A DNA stretch of 64,000 bases from Pseudotabrizicola formosa (GCF_002900965.1 NZ_PJOM01000002.1:1116001-1180000); one strand, 5' to 3'; counted from the first letter of the stretch, positions 1 to 9,768 are shown. Translations and numbers: made by a program. Notes: generated by a model not told the origin, from the letters alone.

Positions 1-1218
1 GCCTATGCCGAAGGCAAGGCCAGCCGCGACGAGCTGATGGCGGCGGAAATGGCCAGCTATCACGGCGCGGGCACCTGCACCTTTTACGGCACCGCCAATA
101 CCAATCAGATGCTGATGGAATTCATGGGGATGCACCTGCCCGGCTCCAGCTTCATCAACCCCGGCACGCCTTTGCGTGACGCGCTGACCACGGCAGCGGT
201 GGAACGCGCGGCCCAGATCACCGCACTTGGCAATGATTTCCGGCCGGCCGGCGAGATTCTCGACGAACGGGCCTATGTCAACGGTCTGGTGGGGTTGATG
301 GCCACGGGGGGCTCCACCAATCTTGTGCTGCACCTGCCGGCGATGGCGCGGGCCAGCGGGGTGATCCTTGATCTGCAGGATTTTGCCGATCTGTCCGATG
401 TGGTCCCGCTGATGGCCAAGGTCTATCCCAACGGCCTTGCAGATGTGAACCATTTCCACGCCGCCGGCGGGTTGCAATTCCTGATCAACCAGCTGCTGGA
501 CGCAGGGCTGCTGCATCCCGATGCCAAGACGGTTCAGGGCGACGGGCTGGAGGCCTACCGTCAGGAACCCACGCTGAAAGAGGGCAAGCTCGGCTGGCAG
601 GACGGCCCGCGCATCAGCCTGAACGACAAAATCGTGCGGCCCGCCTCTGATCCTTTTGCCTCCAGCGGCGGCTTGAAACAGCTGTCCGGCAATCTTGGGC
701 GCGGCGTGATCAAGGTCTCCGCCGTCGCCCCCGAGCGCCATATCGTGCAGGCCCCGGTCCGCATCTTTCACACCCAGGATGCGGTCAAGGCCGCCTTCAA
801 GGCGGGCGAATTCACCTCTGACACCATCGTCGTGGTCCGCTTTCAGGGCCCCAGCGCCAATGGGATGCCCGAACTGCACTCGCTGACCCCCACCCTGATG
901 GTGCTGCAAGATCGCGGGCTCAACGTGGCGCTGGTCACCGATGGCCGCATGTCGGGGGCCAGCGGCAAGGTGCCTGCCGCCATCCACGTCTCCCCCGAGG
1001 CCGCCAAGGGCGGCCCCCTCGCCCGCCTGCGCGACGGCGACATCGTCCGCCTTGATGCGGTCGCAGGCACGCTGTGCGTATTGGCAGAGGATTTCGACAG
1101 CCGCCCCCCCGTCACCGCCGATCTCTCGGCCAACAATCATGGCATCGGGCGCGAACTCTTCAACGTCTTCCGCCAGACCGTCGGCACCGCCGACACCGGT
1201 GCCGGCGTGGTGGTCTGA
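1..1218 (+). CDS. edd: Phosphogluconate dehydratase (partial, 5' end outside window)
   Basis: This is the C-terminal 405 residues of an IlvD/Edd-family dehydratase, open from the first base, so about 200 N-terminal residues lie outside the window. The enzyme converts 6-phosphogluconate to 2-keto-3-deoxy-6-phosphogluconate in the Entner-Doudoroff pathway in the cytoplasm. The visible family motifs are [13 protein letters not shown], whose cysteine is expected to be an Fe-S cluster ligand, the [14 protein letters not shown] segment, and the C-terminal [19 protein letters not shown] block. Assignment to Edd rather than dihydroxyacid dehydratase is supported by the KDPG aldolase gene directly downstream in the same orientation. 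The first ATG at 37 is internal, not the start. Confidence 0.95.
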   Translation, partial: AYAEGKASRDELMAAEMASYHGAGTCTFYGTANTNQMLMEFMGMHLPGSSFINPGTPLRDALTTAAVERAAQITALGNDFRPAGEILDERAYVNGLVGLMATGGSTNLVLHLPAMARASGVILDLQDFADLSDVVPLMAKVYPNGLADVNHFHAAGGLQFLINQLLDAGLLHPDAKTVQGDGLEAYRQEPTLKEGKLGWQDGPRISLNDKIVRPASDPFASSGGLKQLSGNLGRGVIKVSAVAPERHIVQAPVRIFHTQDAVKAAFKAGEFTSDTIVVVRFQGPSANGMPELHSLTPTLMVLQDRGLNVALVTDGRMSGASGKVPAAIHVSPEAAKGGPLARLRDGDIVRLDAVAGTLCVLAEDFDSRPPVTADLSANNHGIGRELFNVFRQTVGTADTGAGVVV

Positions 1219-1236
1219 CGCAGCACCCTCTTGTCT

Positions 1237-1268
1237 CATTATCTGTTCTTAAATATCCCCGCCGGAGG
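1237..1268 (+). repeat. 3'-UTR element copy 1 (ATTATCTGTT...AAATATCC)
   Basis: The element begins 19-20 bases after the edd stop codon and reads ATTATCTGTT, CTT, AAATATCC, then a C/G-rich tract. The same element occurs at 34371-34401 (minus), 45861-45890 (minus) and 63498-63527 (plus), always downstream of a stop codon in the sense of that gene. This copy has only a weak following hairpin, and it sits between edd and eda. Confidence 0.75.
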
Positions 1269-1310
1269 CTCCTGCCCTCCCCGCCTCTCTGCCGCCAAAG
1301 GACCATGCCC

Positions 1311-1952
1311 ATGACCCCCGCCGAACAATCCGCCCGCGCGCTTGACGTGTGCCGCCTTGCCCCCGTCGTTCCCGTGCTGGTGATCGACGATCTGGCGCAT
1401 GCCCGCCCCTTGGCCGAAGCGCTGGTCGCGGGTGGTCTGCCTGCGCTGGAGGTCACCTTGCGCACAGCTTGCGCGCTGGACGCAATCCGAGTGATGGCAG
1501 AGGTTCCGGGCGGCGTCGTCGGGGCAGGCACGCTGCTGACCCGCGCGGATGTCAAGGCCGCCAAGGAGGCCGGGGCCACCTTCGGCGTCTCGCCGGGGGC
1601 AACCGAGGCTCTGCTCGACGCCTGCGCCGAATTTGATCTGCCTCTGCTGCCCGGCGCGGTCACCGCATCCGAAGTGATGCGCTTGCTGGAAAAGGGCTAC
1701 ACGGTGCAGAAATTCTTCCCCGCCGAACAATCCGGGGGGGCGGCCTTTCTCAAATCCATCGGCGCGCCGATCCCGCAGGTCAGCTTTTGCCCTACAGGGG
1801 GCATCAGCCTGAAAAACGCGGCCGATTATCTGTCACTCAAGAACATCCTCTGCGTCGGCGGCTCTTGGGTCGCGCCCAAAGAGGCAATGGCGAAGGGCGA
1901 CTGGGCCACCGTCACCACCCTTGCGGCCGAAGCACGCGCTTTGCGCGGCTAG
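1311..1952 (+). CDS. eda: KDPG aldolase (2-dehydro-3-deoxy-phosphogluconate aldolase)
   Basis: This class I aldolase cleaves KDPG to pyruvate and glyceraldehyde 3-phosphate, the last step of the Entner-Doudoroff pathway. The 213-residue product has the normal family length. The Schiff-base lysine lies in the KFFPAE motif (K134), the catalytic glutamate in LEVTLRT (E47), and GAGTLL and CPTGGI are phosphate-site motifs. I chose the ATG at 1311 because AAAGGA at 1297-1302 is then spaced about eight bases away; an in-frame ATG at 1305 is too close to it. The gene follows edd in the same direction and probably shares its transcript, with the repeated 3' element in between. Confidence 0.96.
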   Translation: MTPAEQSARALDVCRLAPVVPVLVIDDLAHARPLAEALVAGGLPALEVTLRTACALDAIRVMAEVPGGVVGAGTLLTRADVKAAKEAGATFGVSPGATEALLDACAEFDLPLLPGAVTASEVMRLLEKGYTVQKFFPAEQSGGAAFLKSIGAPIPQVSFCPTGGISLKNAADYLSLKNILCVGGSWVAPKEAMAKGDWATVTTLAAEARALRG

Positions 1953-1993
1953 GTCCAGGCCAGCGCGCGACACTGTGCACAAAACGGCTAGCC

Positions 1994-3661
1994 TCAGGCC
2001 GCCCAGCCCCATTGATCGATGCGCCGTTTGCGCCGCGCCGCGCGCGGGGTCTCGGCCCGCATCTCTTCTGCCAGGGCTTCGGCAATCACCGCCCCGATTT
2101 CGGCCGAGGCGGTGATGCCCTGAACGAACGGCCGGTCGTGCATCAGGTACGGCAAGGCCGCCAGCACCAAGCGCCCCTCGAACCCCGGCACGCCGGTCAG
2201 CGCGAAGGCAGCGTCCAGATCCGGCACCTCTTGCCCCGCTTCCAGCACGGCGCGGCGCAGCCCGGGAAAGGGCATATCCTCTGCCGCCATCGGGCGCTGG
2301 CCGCGCGCGTCGATGAACACGTCAAACCGCATCTGCCGCGCCGGCGCGGCCTGATCTGCATCCGGTGCCAAGGTGATCACCGTGCCTTGCGGCCCGGGCT
2401 CCAGATCATAATCCTCGCCCAATGCCACCACCCGCAGCACGCCCGCATCCCGCAGCGCCAGCAGACGGCGGATCGATTCCGGTGGGACGGCGGCGTAATT
2501 GTCGATGAACACCCGCTTGAGCCCCGCATCAAACCGGGCGCGGTCGGCCTCGGGTAAGCTGGCCACAACCGCTTCGACCTGTTCATGCATGCGCAAGATG
2601 GCATAACGCCAGCCGACCGTCACCTTATTGGCCTTGTTCGCCTCGACCTCGCGCAGGTTTTCCCGCGCCCAGCCAAAGGGATCGCGCGCCATCCGGTCTG
2701 CAAAATAGGTCTGCGCGACATCATCCGCCGTCAACTGGTCAAGGCCGATCTTCTCGGCATATTCCGGGTCCGCCACTGCAATCTCGGCCCGGAACAGATC
2801 GAACACCGCATCCAGCGGCCTTGGCCCGGCAAGCGCCTGCGTCAGCGCGCTGTCGGTCATCACCTGCAAGGGGCTGTAGGGAATGGGGCAATAGAAATCC
2901 GCCTCTGGCAACACCCCGCTGCGTGACATCAAGGTGATCTGCAGGCCGGTGCCATCCGCTGCTGCATCGTCGAGGTCATAGGTCAGGTCTTCACCACGCC
3001 CGCTGAGACGAAAGCGCCCATGCTGGGTTGCGACCGCCATCGCCGCATCGATCGCGCTCAGCGAGGTGCCAAGAATGCCCACGCGCAATGCGGGAATGTC
3101 GGTCTGAATCAGCCCGGACCAAGGGTTGGGGAAATAGCGCCCTGTGCCCGGATCATCCTCGGCAAAGCTGTGGCCCGAGGCCACGATCACATGGTCAAAC
3201 ACCGCCGTTTCAGACGGTGCCGCCGCCACCACCAGCCGCAAGCCAGTGCTTTGCGCGACGATATCGGTCACCTCGACCCCGGTTTTTACCACCACCTGAT
3301 GGCCTGCCGCCTGCGCCCGCGCGATCAGCTGCTGAAACTGGTCATGAAAATAGCTCCCCAGCATCAGGCGCGGCGTGAACAGGCGTTCATCCAGATCGGC
3401 ACGCACCAGCCCGAACCGCGCCAGATCGGCATCGGATTGCGCCTGCATCCAGTCCAGATAGCCTGTCACCAGTGGTGGAATTTCAATACTTGCGATATTG
3501 GCCAGCATTGCCTTGGTGGCCGAGTCCAGGGAATAGGGCGTGCCGACGCCGATGGTGTCGCCCTTTTCGTACAAGGTGATCCGGCAGGCCGGTCCGGCAC
3601 TCAGCCCGGCAAAGGTGTAAAGGCCGGTCGGCCCGGTGCCGATGATCGCGACAGATTTCAT
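1994..3661 (-). CDS. FAD/NAD(P)-binding oxidoreductase (PF13454-like)
   Basis: A 555-residue protein with an N-terminal dinucleotide-binding motif GTGPTG (residues 8-13) and a second Rossmann-like motif GILGTSLSAIDAA near residue 180. The architecture matches the FAD-NAD(P)-binding family that includes HI0933- and HpyO-like proteins. It is cytoplasmic, with no signal peptide or membrane segment. The start at 3661 is preceded by AGGAG at a nine-base spacing; a longer reading frame reaching 3820 lacks a good site and reads as non-coding. It is convergent with edd-eda. The substrate cannot be deduced: this family includes ornithine monooxygenase-like and unknown redox enzymes. Confidence 0.8.
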   Translation of the reverse strand: MKSVAIIGTGPTGLYTFAGLSAGPACRITLYEKGDTIGVGTPYSLDSATKAMLANIASIEIPPLVTGYLDWMQAQSDADLARFGLVRADLDERLFTPRLMLGSYFHDQFQQLIARAQAAGHQVVVKTGVEVTDIVAQSTGLRLVVAAAPSETAVFDHVIVASGHSFAEDDPGTGRYFPNPWSGLIQTDIPALRVGILGTSLSAIDAAMAVATQHGRFRLSGRGEDLTYDLDDAAADGTGLQITLMSRSGVLPEADFYCPIPYSPLQVMTDSALTQALAGPRPLDAVFDLFRAEIAVADPEYAEKIGLDQLTADDVAQTYFADRMARDPFGWARENLREVEANKANKVTVGWRYAILRMHEQVEAVVASLPEADRARFDAGLKRVFIDNYAAVPPESIRRLLALRDAGVLRVVALGEDYDLEPGPQGTVITLAPDADQAAPARQMRFDVFIDARGQRPMAAEDMPFPGLRRAVLEAGQEVPDLDAAFALTGVPGFEGRLVLAALPYLMHDRPFVQGITASAEIGAVIAEALAEEMRAETPRAARRKRRIDQWGWAA

Positions 3662-3771
3662 GCTGACAGACTCCTGACCGGCAAAGGCTCCGGCACCGTG
3701 CAAACGCGCATCAGCACCGGCAGGTTCCCCTGACCTGGAGCCAAGCATCGCGAACCCCTTCCAGCCGGATA

Positions 3772-3811
3772 CGGTGAAAAAATTACGCCGGGGGAAGGCC
3801 TTCCCCCGGCG
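3772..3811 (-). terminator. 26-bp perfect palindrome with T tract (minus-strand terminator)
   Basis: Positions 3786-3811 form a perfect palindrome, CGCCGGGGGAAGG followed by its exact reverse complement. Reading the minus strand, the hairpin is followed by TAATTTTTTC, as expected for a factor-independent terminator. It lies 140 bases past the stop of the DUF2383 gene and upstream of the FAD protein gene, so it would insulate the latter from the glgC-glgX-DUF2383 transcript. Confidence 0.75.
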
Positions 3812-3951
3812 CAGTGCCACTCGTGAAATACCAAACGGAAATCAGACAACTTGTTACCAACCGATACAGGGCAAAGCCCCGCACCGGATCCTGTAGCGCA
3901 AGTTCATGACGGGGGTGCAGCGCATAAGGCCGGCCCGAGCCCGTCAAACCC

Positions 3952-4437
3952 TCAGTCCAGATGGCGGGTGTCTTGCAACAGCACTGTCAGCTCATCGCGC
4001 ATGTCGCGCAGCTGGGTTACGTCCGCTGGCGGCATGCCAGCTGCGCCAATGGCGTCGTCAAAGGCCTCCAGCACGTGGTTTTCACCATCGCGGATGCTGT
4101 CCATCACATCGGCATCAATGTCATCGAACAAAGCGCGCAGTGACACCACAGCCTTGTTGACGGTGCCCATGAAACTGCCGTCGGCATCGGGTTCGACGCC
4201 GTGGCGGATCAACATGGCGGTCAGGGCCGCATTGTGGCGGTCATGAATCGCGCGGAACCGTTCGGCCACCGGGCGGAACTCTGGTTCGGCCTTGTCTACC
4301 ATGGTGACATAACCGGCCAACGCATCCGCCGTCCGGCGTTGCAGCGCCAGCAAGGCATCGGCGGCATCCGGGGCCGCTTCGGGTGCAGTGCCGGTTTCGG
4401 TATCAAGCATCATCGCGGCGGTTGTCGGGGTGAGCAT
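3952..4437 (-). CDS. DUF2383-type four-helix-bundle protein
   Basis: A 161-residue, largely helical, acidic cytoplasmic protein. The sequence (a helix containing RRTADALAGYVTMVDKAEPEF, then RFRAIHDRHNAALTAMLIRHG) resembles the PA2169/DUF2383 ferritin-like four-helix-bundle family, often linked to stress responses, although no ferritin metal-ligand set is obvious. The start at 4437 has AAGGAG six to seven bases upstream. The gene lies 100 bases downstream of glgX on the same strand and may be co-transcribed with it; a strong terminator follows at 3772-3811. The family assignment is by overall pattern and is moderately secure. Confidence 0.65.
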   Translation of the reverse strand: MLTPTTAAMMLDTETGTAPEAAPDAADALLALQRRTADALAGYVTMVDKAEPEFRPVAERFRAIHDRHNAALTAMLIRHGVEPDADGSFMGTVNKAVVSLRALFDDIDADVMDSIRDGENHVLEAFDDAIGAAGMPPADVTQLRDMRDELTVLLQDTRHLD

Positions 4438-4537
4438 GGAAACTCCTTTCACGCGGTTGCAGGGATTCTGCCGGGTCGGCTGCCCGACCCTGTGCAGATA
4501 CAACGCCGGTCCCCCGGCTGGGGTTCCGGCGCAGCGG

Positions 4538-6610
4538 TCAGCTTTGCACCAGAACCAGAACCGCCTGCCCCGGCACCATCACCTGCCCCGAACGCGAGGC
4601 ATCGGCCCCCTCCTGCGGCACGACGGCCTCGGCCGCGCTGTCGAGCCGAAGGGTCCAGTCGCCCTCGGGCAAGACAAAATCTGCGTCATCGCCCGCATTC
4701 AGCACAACCAGCACATCGGCCCGCTCTGCCCGGCGCAGCACCAGCCCCAGCGGCCCTTCCTGCTGCCAGTCGCCGTCCTGCATCTCGCGCCCTTCGGCGT
4801 GCAGCCACACCGCCTCGTCGGCCATGCCGTCGCCATCCCCGGCCCCAACGGCAAAGCGCCGTCGCGCCAGACCCAGATCGCTGCGCAGCGCCGTCATCTG
4901 ACCCACGGCCTGCACCAGTTCGGCTTTCGCTTCGGCCCAGTTGATCCAGGCCAGCTCGTTATCCTGACAATAGGCGTTGTTGTTGCCCTGCTGCGAATGG
5001 CCCAGCTCGTCGCCCGCCAGGATCATCGGAACGCCCTGCGACATCAGCAGACTGGCCAACATCGCCTTGGCGCGGCGCAAGCGGCCATGCAGGATACCGG
5101 GGTCATCGGTCGGACCTTCGGCCCCCATGTTGTGCGACAGGTTGTTGTCGTGGCCATCGGCATTGTCTTCGCCATTGGCCTCGTTGTGCTTGTCATCATA
5201 AGACAGGCAATCCCACAGGGTAAAACCGTCATGTGCCGCCAGAAAGTTGACCGAAGAGGTCGCCGGCCGGCGGGAGTGGTGAAACTGCACCGGTGACCCC
5301 AGCAGGCGCTGCGCCAGATCGCCGCGCAGGCCGGCATCGCGCCGCCAGAAGCTGCGCAGGTCATCGCGCGCCTTGTCGTTCCATTCCCGGAAGGGCCAGG
5401 GGAAACCGCCCACCTGATAGCCGCCCTCGCCGATATCCCATGGTTCGGCGATCAGCTTGACGCGGCTCAGCACCGGGTCTTGCCGGATCGCGGCAAAGAA
5501 GGCGCCTTCCCGCTCGAAGCCCGCGCTTTCGCGCCCCAGGGTCGAGGCAAGGTCAAAGCGGAACCCGTCGACATGCATCACCTGCACCCAATAGCGCAAG
5601 CTGTCCAGCACCATGCGCAACACCATCGGATGCGCAACATTGAGCGTATTGCCGCAGCCGGTGGTGTCAAAGCTGTGGCGCGGGTTTTCGGGCGACAGGA
5701 GGTAATAGGATGCGTTGTCGATCCCGCGGAACGACAGGGTCGGCCCCATCTCATTGCCTTCCGCCGTGTGGTTGTAGACCACATCCAGCAGCACCTCGAT
5801 CCCGGCATCATGGAAGCGGCGGATCGCATCCTTGATTTCCGACAGTTTGCCGGTCTTCAGATAAGGCGCATTCGGCGCAAAGAACGACAGCGAGTTATAC
5901 CCCCAATAGTTCGACAGCCCCTTTTCCAGCAGATGCCGGTCCTGCACAAAGGATTGCACCGGCAGCAATTCGATGGCGGTGATCCCAAGTGCCTTGAGGT
6001 GATCAATCACCGGGGCGGATGCCAGCCCGGCAAAGGTGCCCTGATCGGCCTGCACCACCCCGTCATGGCGCATCGTCAGTCCCTTGACATGCGCCTCGTA
6101 GATCACGGTCTTGTCCCAGGGCGTCTGCAAGGCGCGGTCTGCCGACCAGTCAAAATTCTGGTCCACCACCAAGGCGCGCGGCATGAATGGGGCGGAGTCG
6201 CGGTCATCAAATGCCGTATCCTCACCGCCGACAGGATAGCCGAACAGCGCATCATCCCAAGTCAGCGTGCCAGTCAGCTGCCGGGCATAAGGGTCCAGCA
6301 ACAATTTGTTCAGGTTGAAACGGTGCCCCTCTTCCGGGGCATAGCGGCCATGAACGCGGTAGCCATAGGCCTGGCCCGGCATCAGCCCCGGCACAAAGCC
6401 GAACCAGACCCCGCCCTCCATATCGGGCATGTCCATACGGGCGGTTTCGGTCTGCCCGTCAGGGCCAAAGAGACACAGCTCCACCCGCTCGGCATGGTCT
6501 GAAAACAGCGCGAAATTGACGCCATCTCCATTGGGTTCGGCGCCAAGGGCATCAGGATGGCCTGCGTCCCGGTCAAAGGCCACATCCTGCGTAACGGCTT
6601 TTAGCATCAT
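4538..6610 (-). CDS. glgX: Glycogen debranching enzyme (isoamylase-type, GH13)
   Basis: GlgX hydrolyses alpha-1,6 branches of glycogen limit dextrins. The 690-residue product has an N-terminal CBM48 domain (about 20-120) followed by a GH13 barrel. The barrel shows DVVYNHT (276-282), GFRFDLAS with the nucleophile D353, LIAEPWD with acid/base E389, and AAHDGF with D461. The ATG at 6610 overlaps the TGA of the upstream glgC-like gene by four bases (ATGA), which fixes this start and indicates translational coupling. No glgA, glgB or glgP is in the window, so the pair is separated from a classical glycogen operon. Confidence 0.93.
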   Translation of the reverse strand: MMLKAVTQDVAFDRDAGHPDALGAEPNGDGVNFALFSDHAERVELCLFGPDGQTETARMDMPDMEGGVWFGFVPGLMPGQAYGYRVHGRYAPEEGHRFNLNKLLLDPYARQLTGTLTWDDALFGYPVGGEDTAFDDRDSAPFMPRALVVDQNFDWSADRALQTPWDKTVIYEAHVKGLTMRHDGVVQADQGTFAGLASAPVIDHLKALGITAIELLPVQSFVQDRHLLEKGLSNYWGYNSLSFFAPNAPYLKTGKLSEIKDAIRRFHDAGIEVLLDVVYNHTAEGNEMGPTLSFRGIDNASYYLLSPENPRHSFDTTGCGNTLNVAHPMVLRMVLDSLRYWVQVMHVDGFRFDLASTLGRESAGFEREGAFFAAIRQDPVLSRVKLIAEPWDIGEGGYQVGGFPWPFREWNDKARDDLRSFWRRDAGLRGDLAQRLLGSPVQFHHSRRPATSSVNFLAAHDGFTLWDCLSYDDKHNEANGEDNADGHDNNLSHNMGAEGPTDDPGILHGRLRRAKAMLASLLMSQGVPMILAGDELGHSQQGNNNAYCQDNELAWINWAEAKAELVQAVGQMTALRSDLGLARRRFAVGAGDGDGMADEAVWLHAEGREMQDGDWQQEGPLGLVLRRAERADVLVVLNAGDDADFVLPEGDWTLRLDSAAEAVVPQEGADASRSGQVMVPGQAVLVLVQS

Positions 6611-7854
6611 GACACCATCTGTTGGAAAAATCTGAACCGTCCCTGACGCGCTGTGCGCGGCAAGCTCGCGGCCCGGCGCGACAACATCTGTGTGGTCACC
6701 AGCGTCGTCCCCCCCGGGGTCACCCGGAACCAGCGCGCATCCTCGACCGGGTCTTCGCCCACCACCAGCCCTTCGGGCAGGGTGACACCCGGCGCAATCA
6801 GCGCCCGCGTCAACCGGCAGCCCGGCGACAATCGCGCGCCATCCATCAGCACCGATTGCTCCACCACGCCCCAGCCCGGTTTTCCGGACGGGCTGTGCAG
6901 CGGCGCAAACAGCCGCAGGCCACCCACCGTAGTCGACATGCCAAAGCGCGACAGCACCGGCTCCAGATCGGCCAGATCGGGGGATGGCAAGGCGCAAGGC
7001 ACCTCACCGGTCTCGAACAGCAGGGCGGTTTCGCGCAGGCTGTCCAGCGTGCCCACATCGCGCCAGAAGGCGGGCTGACCGCGCTCGCTGTTCCAGACCC
7101 AGGCAAAAGCATCGCCCGCGGCCACCGCCTGAGGCAGTATGTCATGGCCGAAATCATGGCCGCTGCCCGCCACCTGCGCATCTCGCGCCAGCATGTCGCG
7201 CAGCCAACGCCAGTCGCAGATGTAGATGCCCATGCTGGCCAGCGCCTGATCCGGCCGGTCCGGCATCCCGCGGGGCGCGGCGGGCTTTTCGACGAAGGCG
7301 CGGATCTGGCCGCCGTCATCGGCTGTGATCACGCCAAAGTCACGCGCGGCCTCGCGCGGTACGGGCTGCGCTGCCACCGTGATGCGCGCGCCAGAGGCGC
7401 GGTGCGCCGCGATCAGCGGGCGATAATCCATTTCATAAACATGATCCGCCGACAGGATCAGCACCTCACGCGCGCCAAGCCCGTCCAGATCGGCCCGGTT
7501 CTTCCACACCGCATCCGCCGTGCCGGTATAACCCAACTCCGCATCCGGCAGGTCTGACCCCCGCCGCAGCCGAAGCGCCCCATCCCCCAGCCGCCCGCTC
7601 CAGGCGGCCTGCAGATAGTCTTCCAGCGGCTCGGCCCGGTACTGGCTGGCCACGATCACGTGCTGCAGACCTGACCGCACGATGTTTTCCAGGGTGAAAT
7701 CCACAATCCGCCGCCGTCGCGCAAAAGGCAGCGCCGGCTTGCAGGTCCGCTCGGTCAACTCATAAAGACGCGATCCGCGCCCCCCGGCGAGCAGAAGGGT
7801 CACCAGGTTGGCAGATCTCTCATCCTGCGTTGCGTCGCTCACCATGCTGGCCAT
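6607..7854 (-). CDS. glgC: GlgC-like glucose-1-phosphate adenylyltransferase
   Basis: A 415-residue nucleotidyltransferase predicted to make ADP-glucose from ATP and glucose 1-phosphate. The nucleotide-binding LLAGGRGSRL motif is at 21-30, LSADHVYEMDY replaces the usual GDHIYKMDY, and FVEKP, SMGIYIC and SGHDFGHDILP match GlgC. The C-terminal part is a left-handed-helix domain ending in PGVTLPEGLVVGEDPVEDARWF. The block normally reading RAKPAVYFGGK-RIIDFALSN is diverged (CKPALPFARRRRIVDFTLEN), so this may be a second, divergent paralogue. The start at 7854 has GGAG at nine bases. It is coupled to glgX by a four-base overlap. Confidence 0.85.
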   Translation of the reverse strand: MASMVSDATQDERSANLVTLLLAGGRGSRLYELTERTCKPALPFARRRRIVDFTLENIVRSGLQHVIVASQYRAEPLEDYLQAAWSGRLGDGALRLRRGSDLPDAELGYTGTADAVWKNRADLDGLGAREVLILSADHVYEMDYRPLIAAHRASGARITVAAQPVPREAARDFGVITADDGGQIRAFVEKPAAPRGMPDRPDQALASMGIYICDWRWLRDMLARDAQVAGSGHDFGHDILPQAVAAGDAFAWVWNSERGQPAFWRDVGTLDSLRETALLFETGEVPCALPSPDLADLEPVLSRFGMSTTVGGLRLFAPLHSPSGKPGWGVVEQSVLMDGARLSPGCRLTRALIAPGVTLPEGLVVGEDPVEDARWFRVTPGGTTLVTTQMLSRRAASLPRTARQGRFRFFQQMVS

Positions 7855-7989
7855 TGTTCGGATCTCCGGAAACAGGGACAGAGGCGGCATCTGCGCCAGT
7901 GTCCGACAACTGTGTGAAGTCCGGTGTCAACGCCACAACCGCGGCTTGGGTTGCATGAAATCTGCGTGCCTCGGCGATTAATTGCCCGC

Positions 7990-9768
7990 TTATAACGGCC
8001 AGAACCACAGGATCGCCGGCATCCCCACCGCTATCACGATCGCCTCCAGAGGCAAGCCCATCCGCCAGTAATCCGAAAACCGGTACGACCCCGGCCCCAT
8101 GACGATGGTGTTGTTCTGATGTCCGATCGGCGTCAGGAACGCGCAGGATGCGGCAATCGCCACCCCCATCAGATAGGAGTCCGGGTTCGTCCCCGTCGCC
8201 TCGGCCAGCCGGATGCCCACCGGGGCGGCCAGAATGGCGGTGGCATTGTTGTTGAGCACATCCGAGATGAACATGGTCGAGACGATCAGCACCAGCAGAC
8301 CCACCCAGGCCGGCAGTCCCGATGTCGCAGCCGCCAGCGCCCCTGCAATCAGCCCAGATGCGCCGGTGCTGTCCATTGCCATCCCCAGCGGGATCAGCGC
8401 CGCCAGAAGGATGATCACCGGCCAGTCGATATGGTCATACAGATCCTCTACCCCCAGCACCTTGAACAGCACATAGCCAATCACCACCGCCCCCAGCGCC
8501 ACCGGCATCGTCACCAGCCCAAGGCTGACCGCCGCAATCGCGGCGACGAACATCAGCACCGCCCCCACCGCACGCTTTTCCATCGTCACTGTCTCGCGCC
8601 GGCTCAGCGGCAGCAGGCGCAGCGCATCGGCGATGGCCTCGGCCTCGGTTTCGGGGATCAGCACCAGCAGGATGTCGCCCGCAAGGATCTTGGTGTCGCG
8701 CAGCTTGTCATGCAAGGTGCGGTCGCGCCGCATGATGCCCAGCAACACCGAATCGTGGTCCACCGCCAGCCGCGCCTGACGCGCCGTGCGCCCCACGATG
8801 CGCGACGCATCGGTGACAACAAATTCCACCATCACCTCACCGGCCAGGGAAATGCGCGGCGCATCTGCCGCCAAGCCATCAGGGTAGGCCAGTTGCAGTT
8901 CCACCCGCACCTCCTCCAGCAAGGTCGGGTTCGCCTCGACCAGCAGGATATCGCCAATCTCCAGCACGATGCTGGCCGGAGCGCCGTAAACCCGCCGGCC
9001 CCGGCGCTTGACCGCGATCAGTGTCGCCCCCAGCTTTTCGCAGGCGGCGCGCAGATCGGCCTTGCTCTGGTCGATGGATTTGGAATCCTCGGGCACCACC
9101 AACTCGGTCACATAATGGCGCATCCGCGCTTCGGTATCGGCGGGTGTGCTGCCCTCGTCCCGGTGTGGCACCAGCCGCCAGCCAACAAAGGCCACGAACA
9201 GCAGGCCCGCCACCGCCACAATGCCGCCCGCCCAGGCAAAGTCGAAAAAGCCAAAGGGCGTCCCCGTTGCATCGGCACGAAAGCCCGACACGATCAGGTT
9301 CGGCGGCGTACCGATCAGCGTGACCATTCCCCCCAGAATGGTGGCAAAGGCCAGCGCCATCAGCGTCAGGCCTGCCCCCCGCCCCGCCTTGCGCGCTGTC
9401 GCCACATCGACGGGCATCAGCAGGGCCAGCGCGGTCACATTGTTCATCACCGCCGACAGCAGACCGCCCACTGCCCCCAAGCGCAGCACATGCAGCGACA
9501 CCGGCAGATCAGGGTTCGACAGCACCCGCGCCAGAGCATTGATGGCCCCTGTCCGGATCAGGCCGGCCGACACCACAAGCACCAGCGCCACCGTCACCAC
9601 CGCCGGATGCGCAAAGCCAGAGAAGGCGTCATCGACCGGCACAACGCCGATCAGCACCCCCACGATCAACCCGGCAAAGGCCACGATGTCATGCCGCAAT
9701 CGCCCCCAGATCATCAGCAGGATAATTGCCGCAAACAAGGCGAACAGCAGCATCTGGGGTTGGGTCAA
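7990..9768 (-). CDS. SLC13/DASS-family permease with two TrkA-C (RCK_C) domains
   Basis: A 592-residue inner-membrane transporter with hydrophobic segments at both ends and a soluble insert at about 200-390. The insert holds two RCK_C-like repeats (GDILLVEANPTLLEE and GDILLVLIPETEAEAIADAL). This architecture is typical of bacterial SLC13 anion:sodium symporters annotated for sulfate, citrate or dicarboxylates. The motifs NNVTALALLMPV and NNNATAILAAPVGI are the paired hairpin regions, and GTPPNLIVSG is the cation-site signature. The start is a TTG at 9768 with GGAG 11 bases upstream; an ATG five codons later (9753) is the alternative. The substrate cannot be read from sequence. Confidence 0.87.
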   Translation of the reverse strand: MTQPQMLLFALFAAIILLMIWGRLRHDIVAFAGLIVGVLIGVVPVDDAFSGFAHPAVVTVALVLVVSAGLIRTGAINALARVLSNPDLPVSLHVLRLGAVGGLLSAVMNNVTALALLMPVDVATARKAGRGAGLTLMALAFATILGGMVTLIGTPPNLIVSGFRADATGTPFGFFDFAWAGGIVAVAGLLFVAFVGWRLVPHRDEGSTPADTEARMRHYVTELVVPEDSKSIDQSKADLRAACEKLGATLIAVKRRGRRVYGAPASIVLEIGDILLVEANPTLLEEVRVELQLAYPDGLAADAPRISLAGEVMVEFVVTDASRIVGRTARQARLAVDHDSVLLGIMRRDRTLHDKLRDTKILAGDILLVLIPETEAEAIADALRLLPLSRRETVTMEKRAVGAVLMFVAAIAAVSLGLVTMPVALGAVVIGYVLFKVLGVEDLYDHIDWPVIILLAALIPLGMAMDSTGASGLIAGALAAATSGLPAWVGLLVLIVSTMFISDVLNNNATAILAAPVGIRLAEATGTNPDSYLMGVAIAASCAFLTPIGHQNNTIVMGPGSYRFSDYWRMGLPLEAIVIAVGMPAILWFWPL

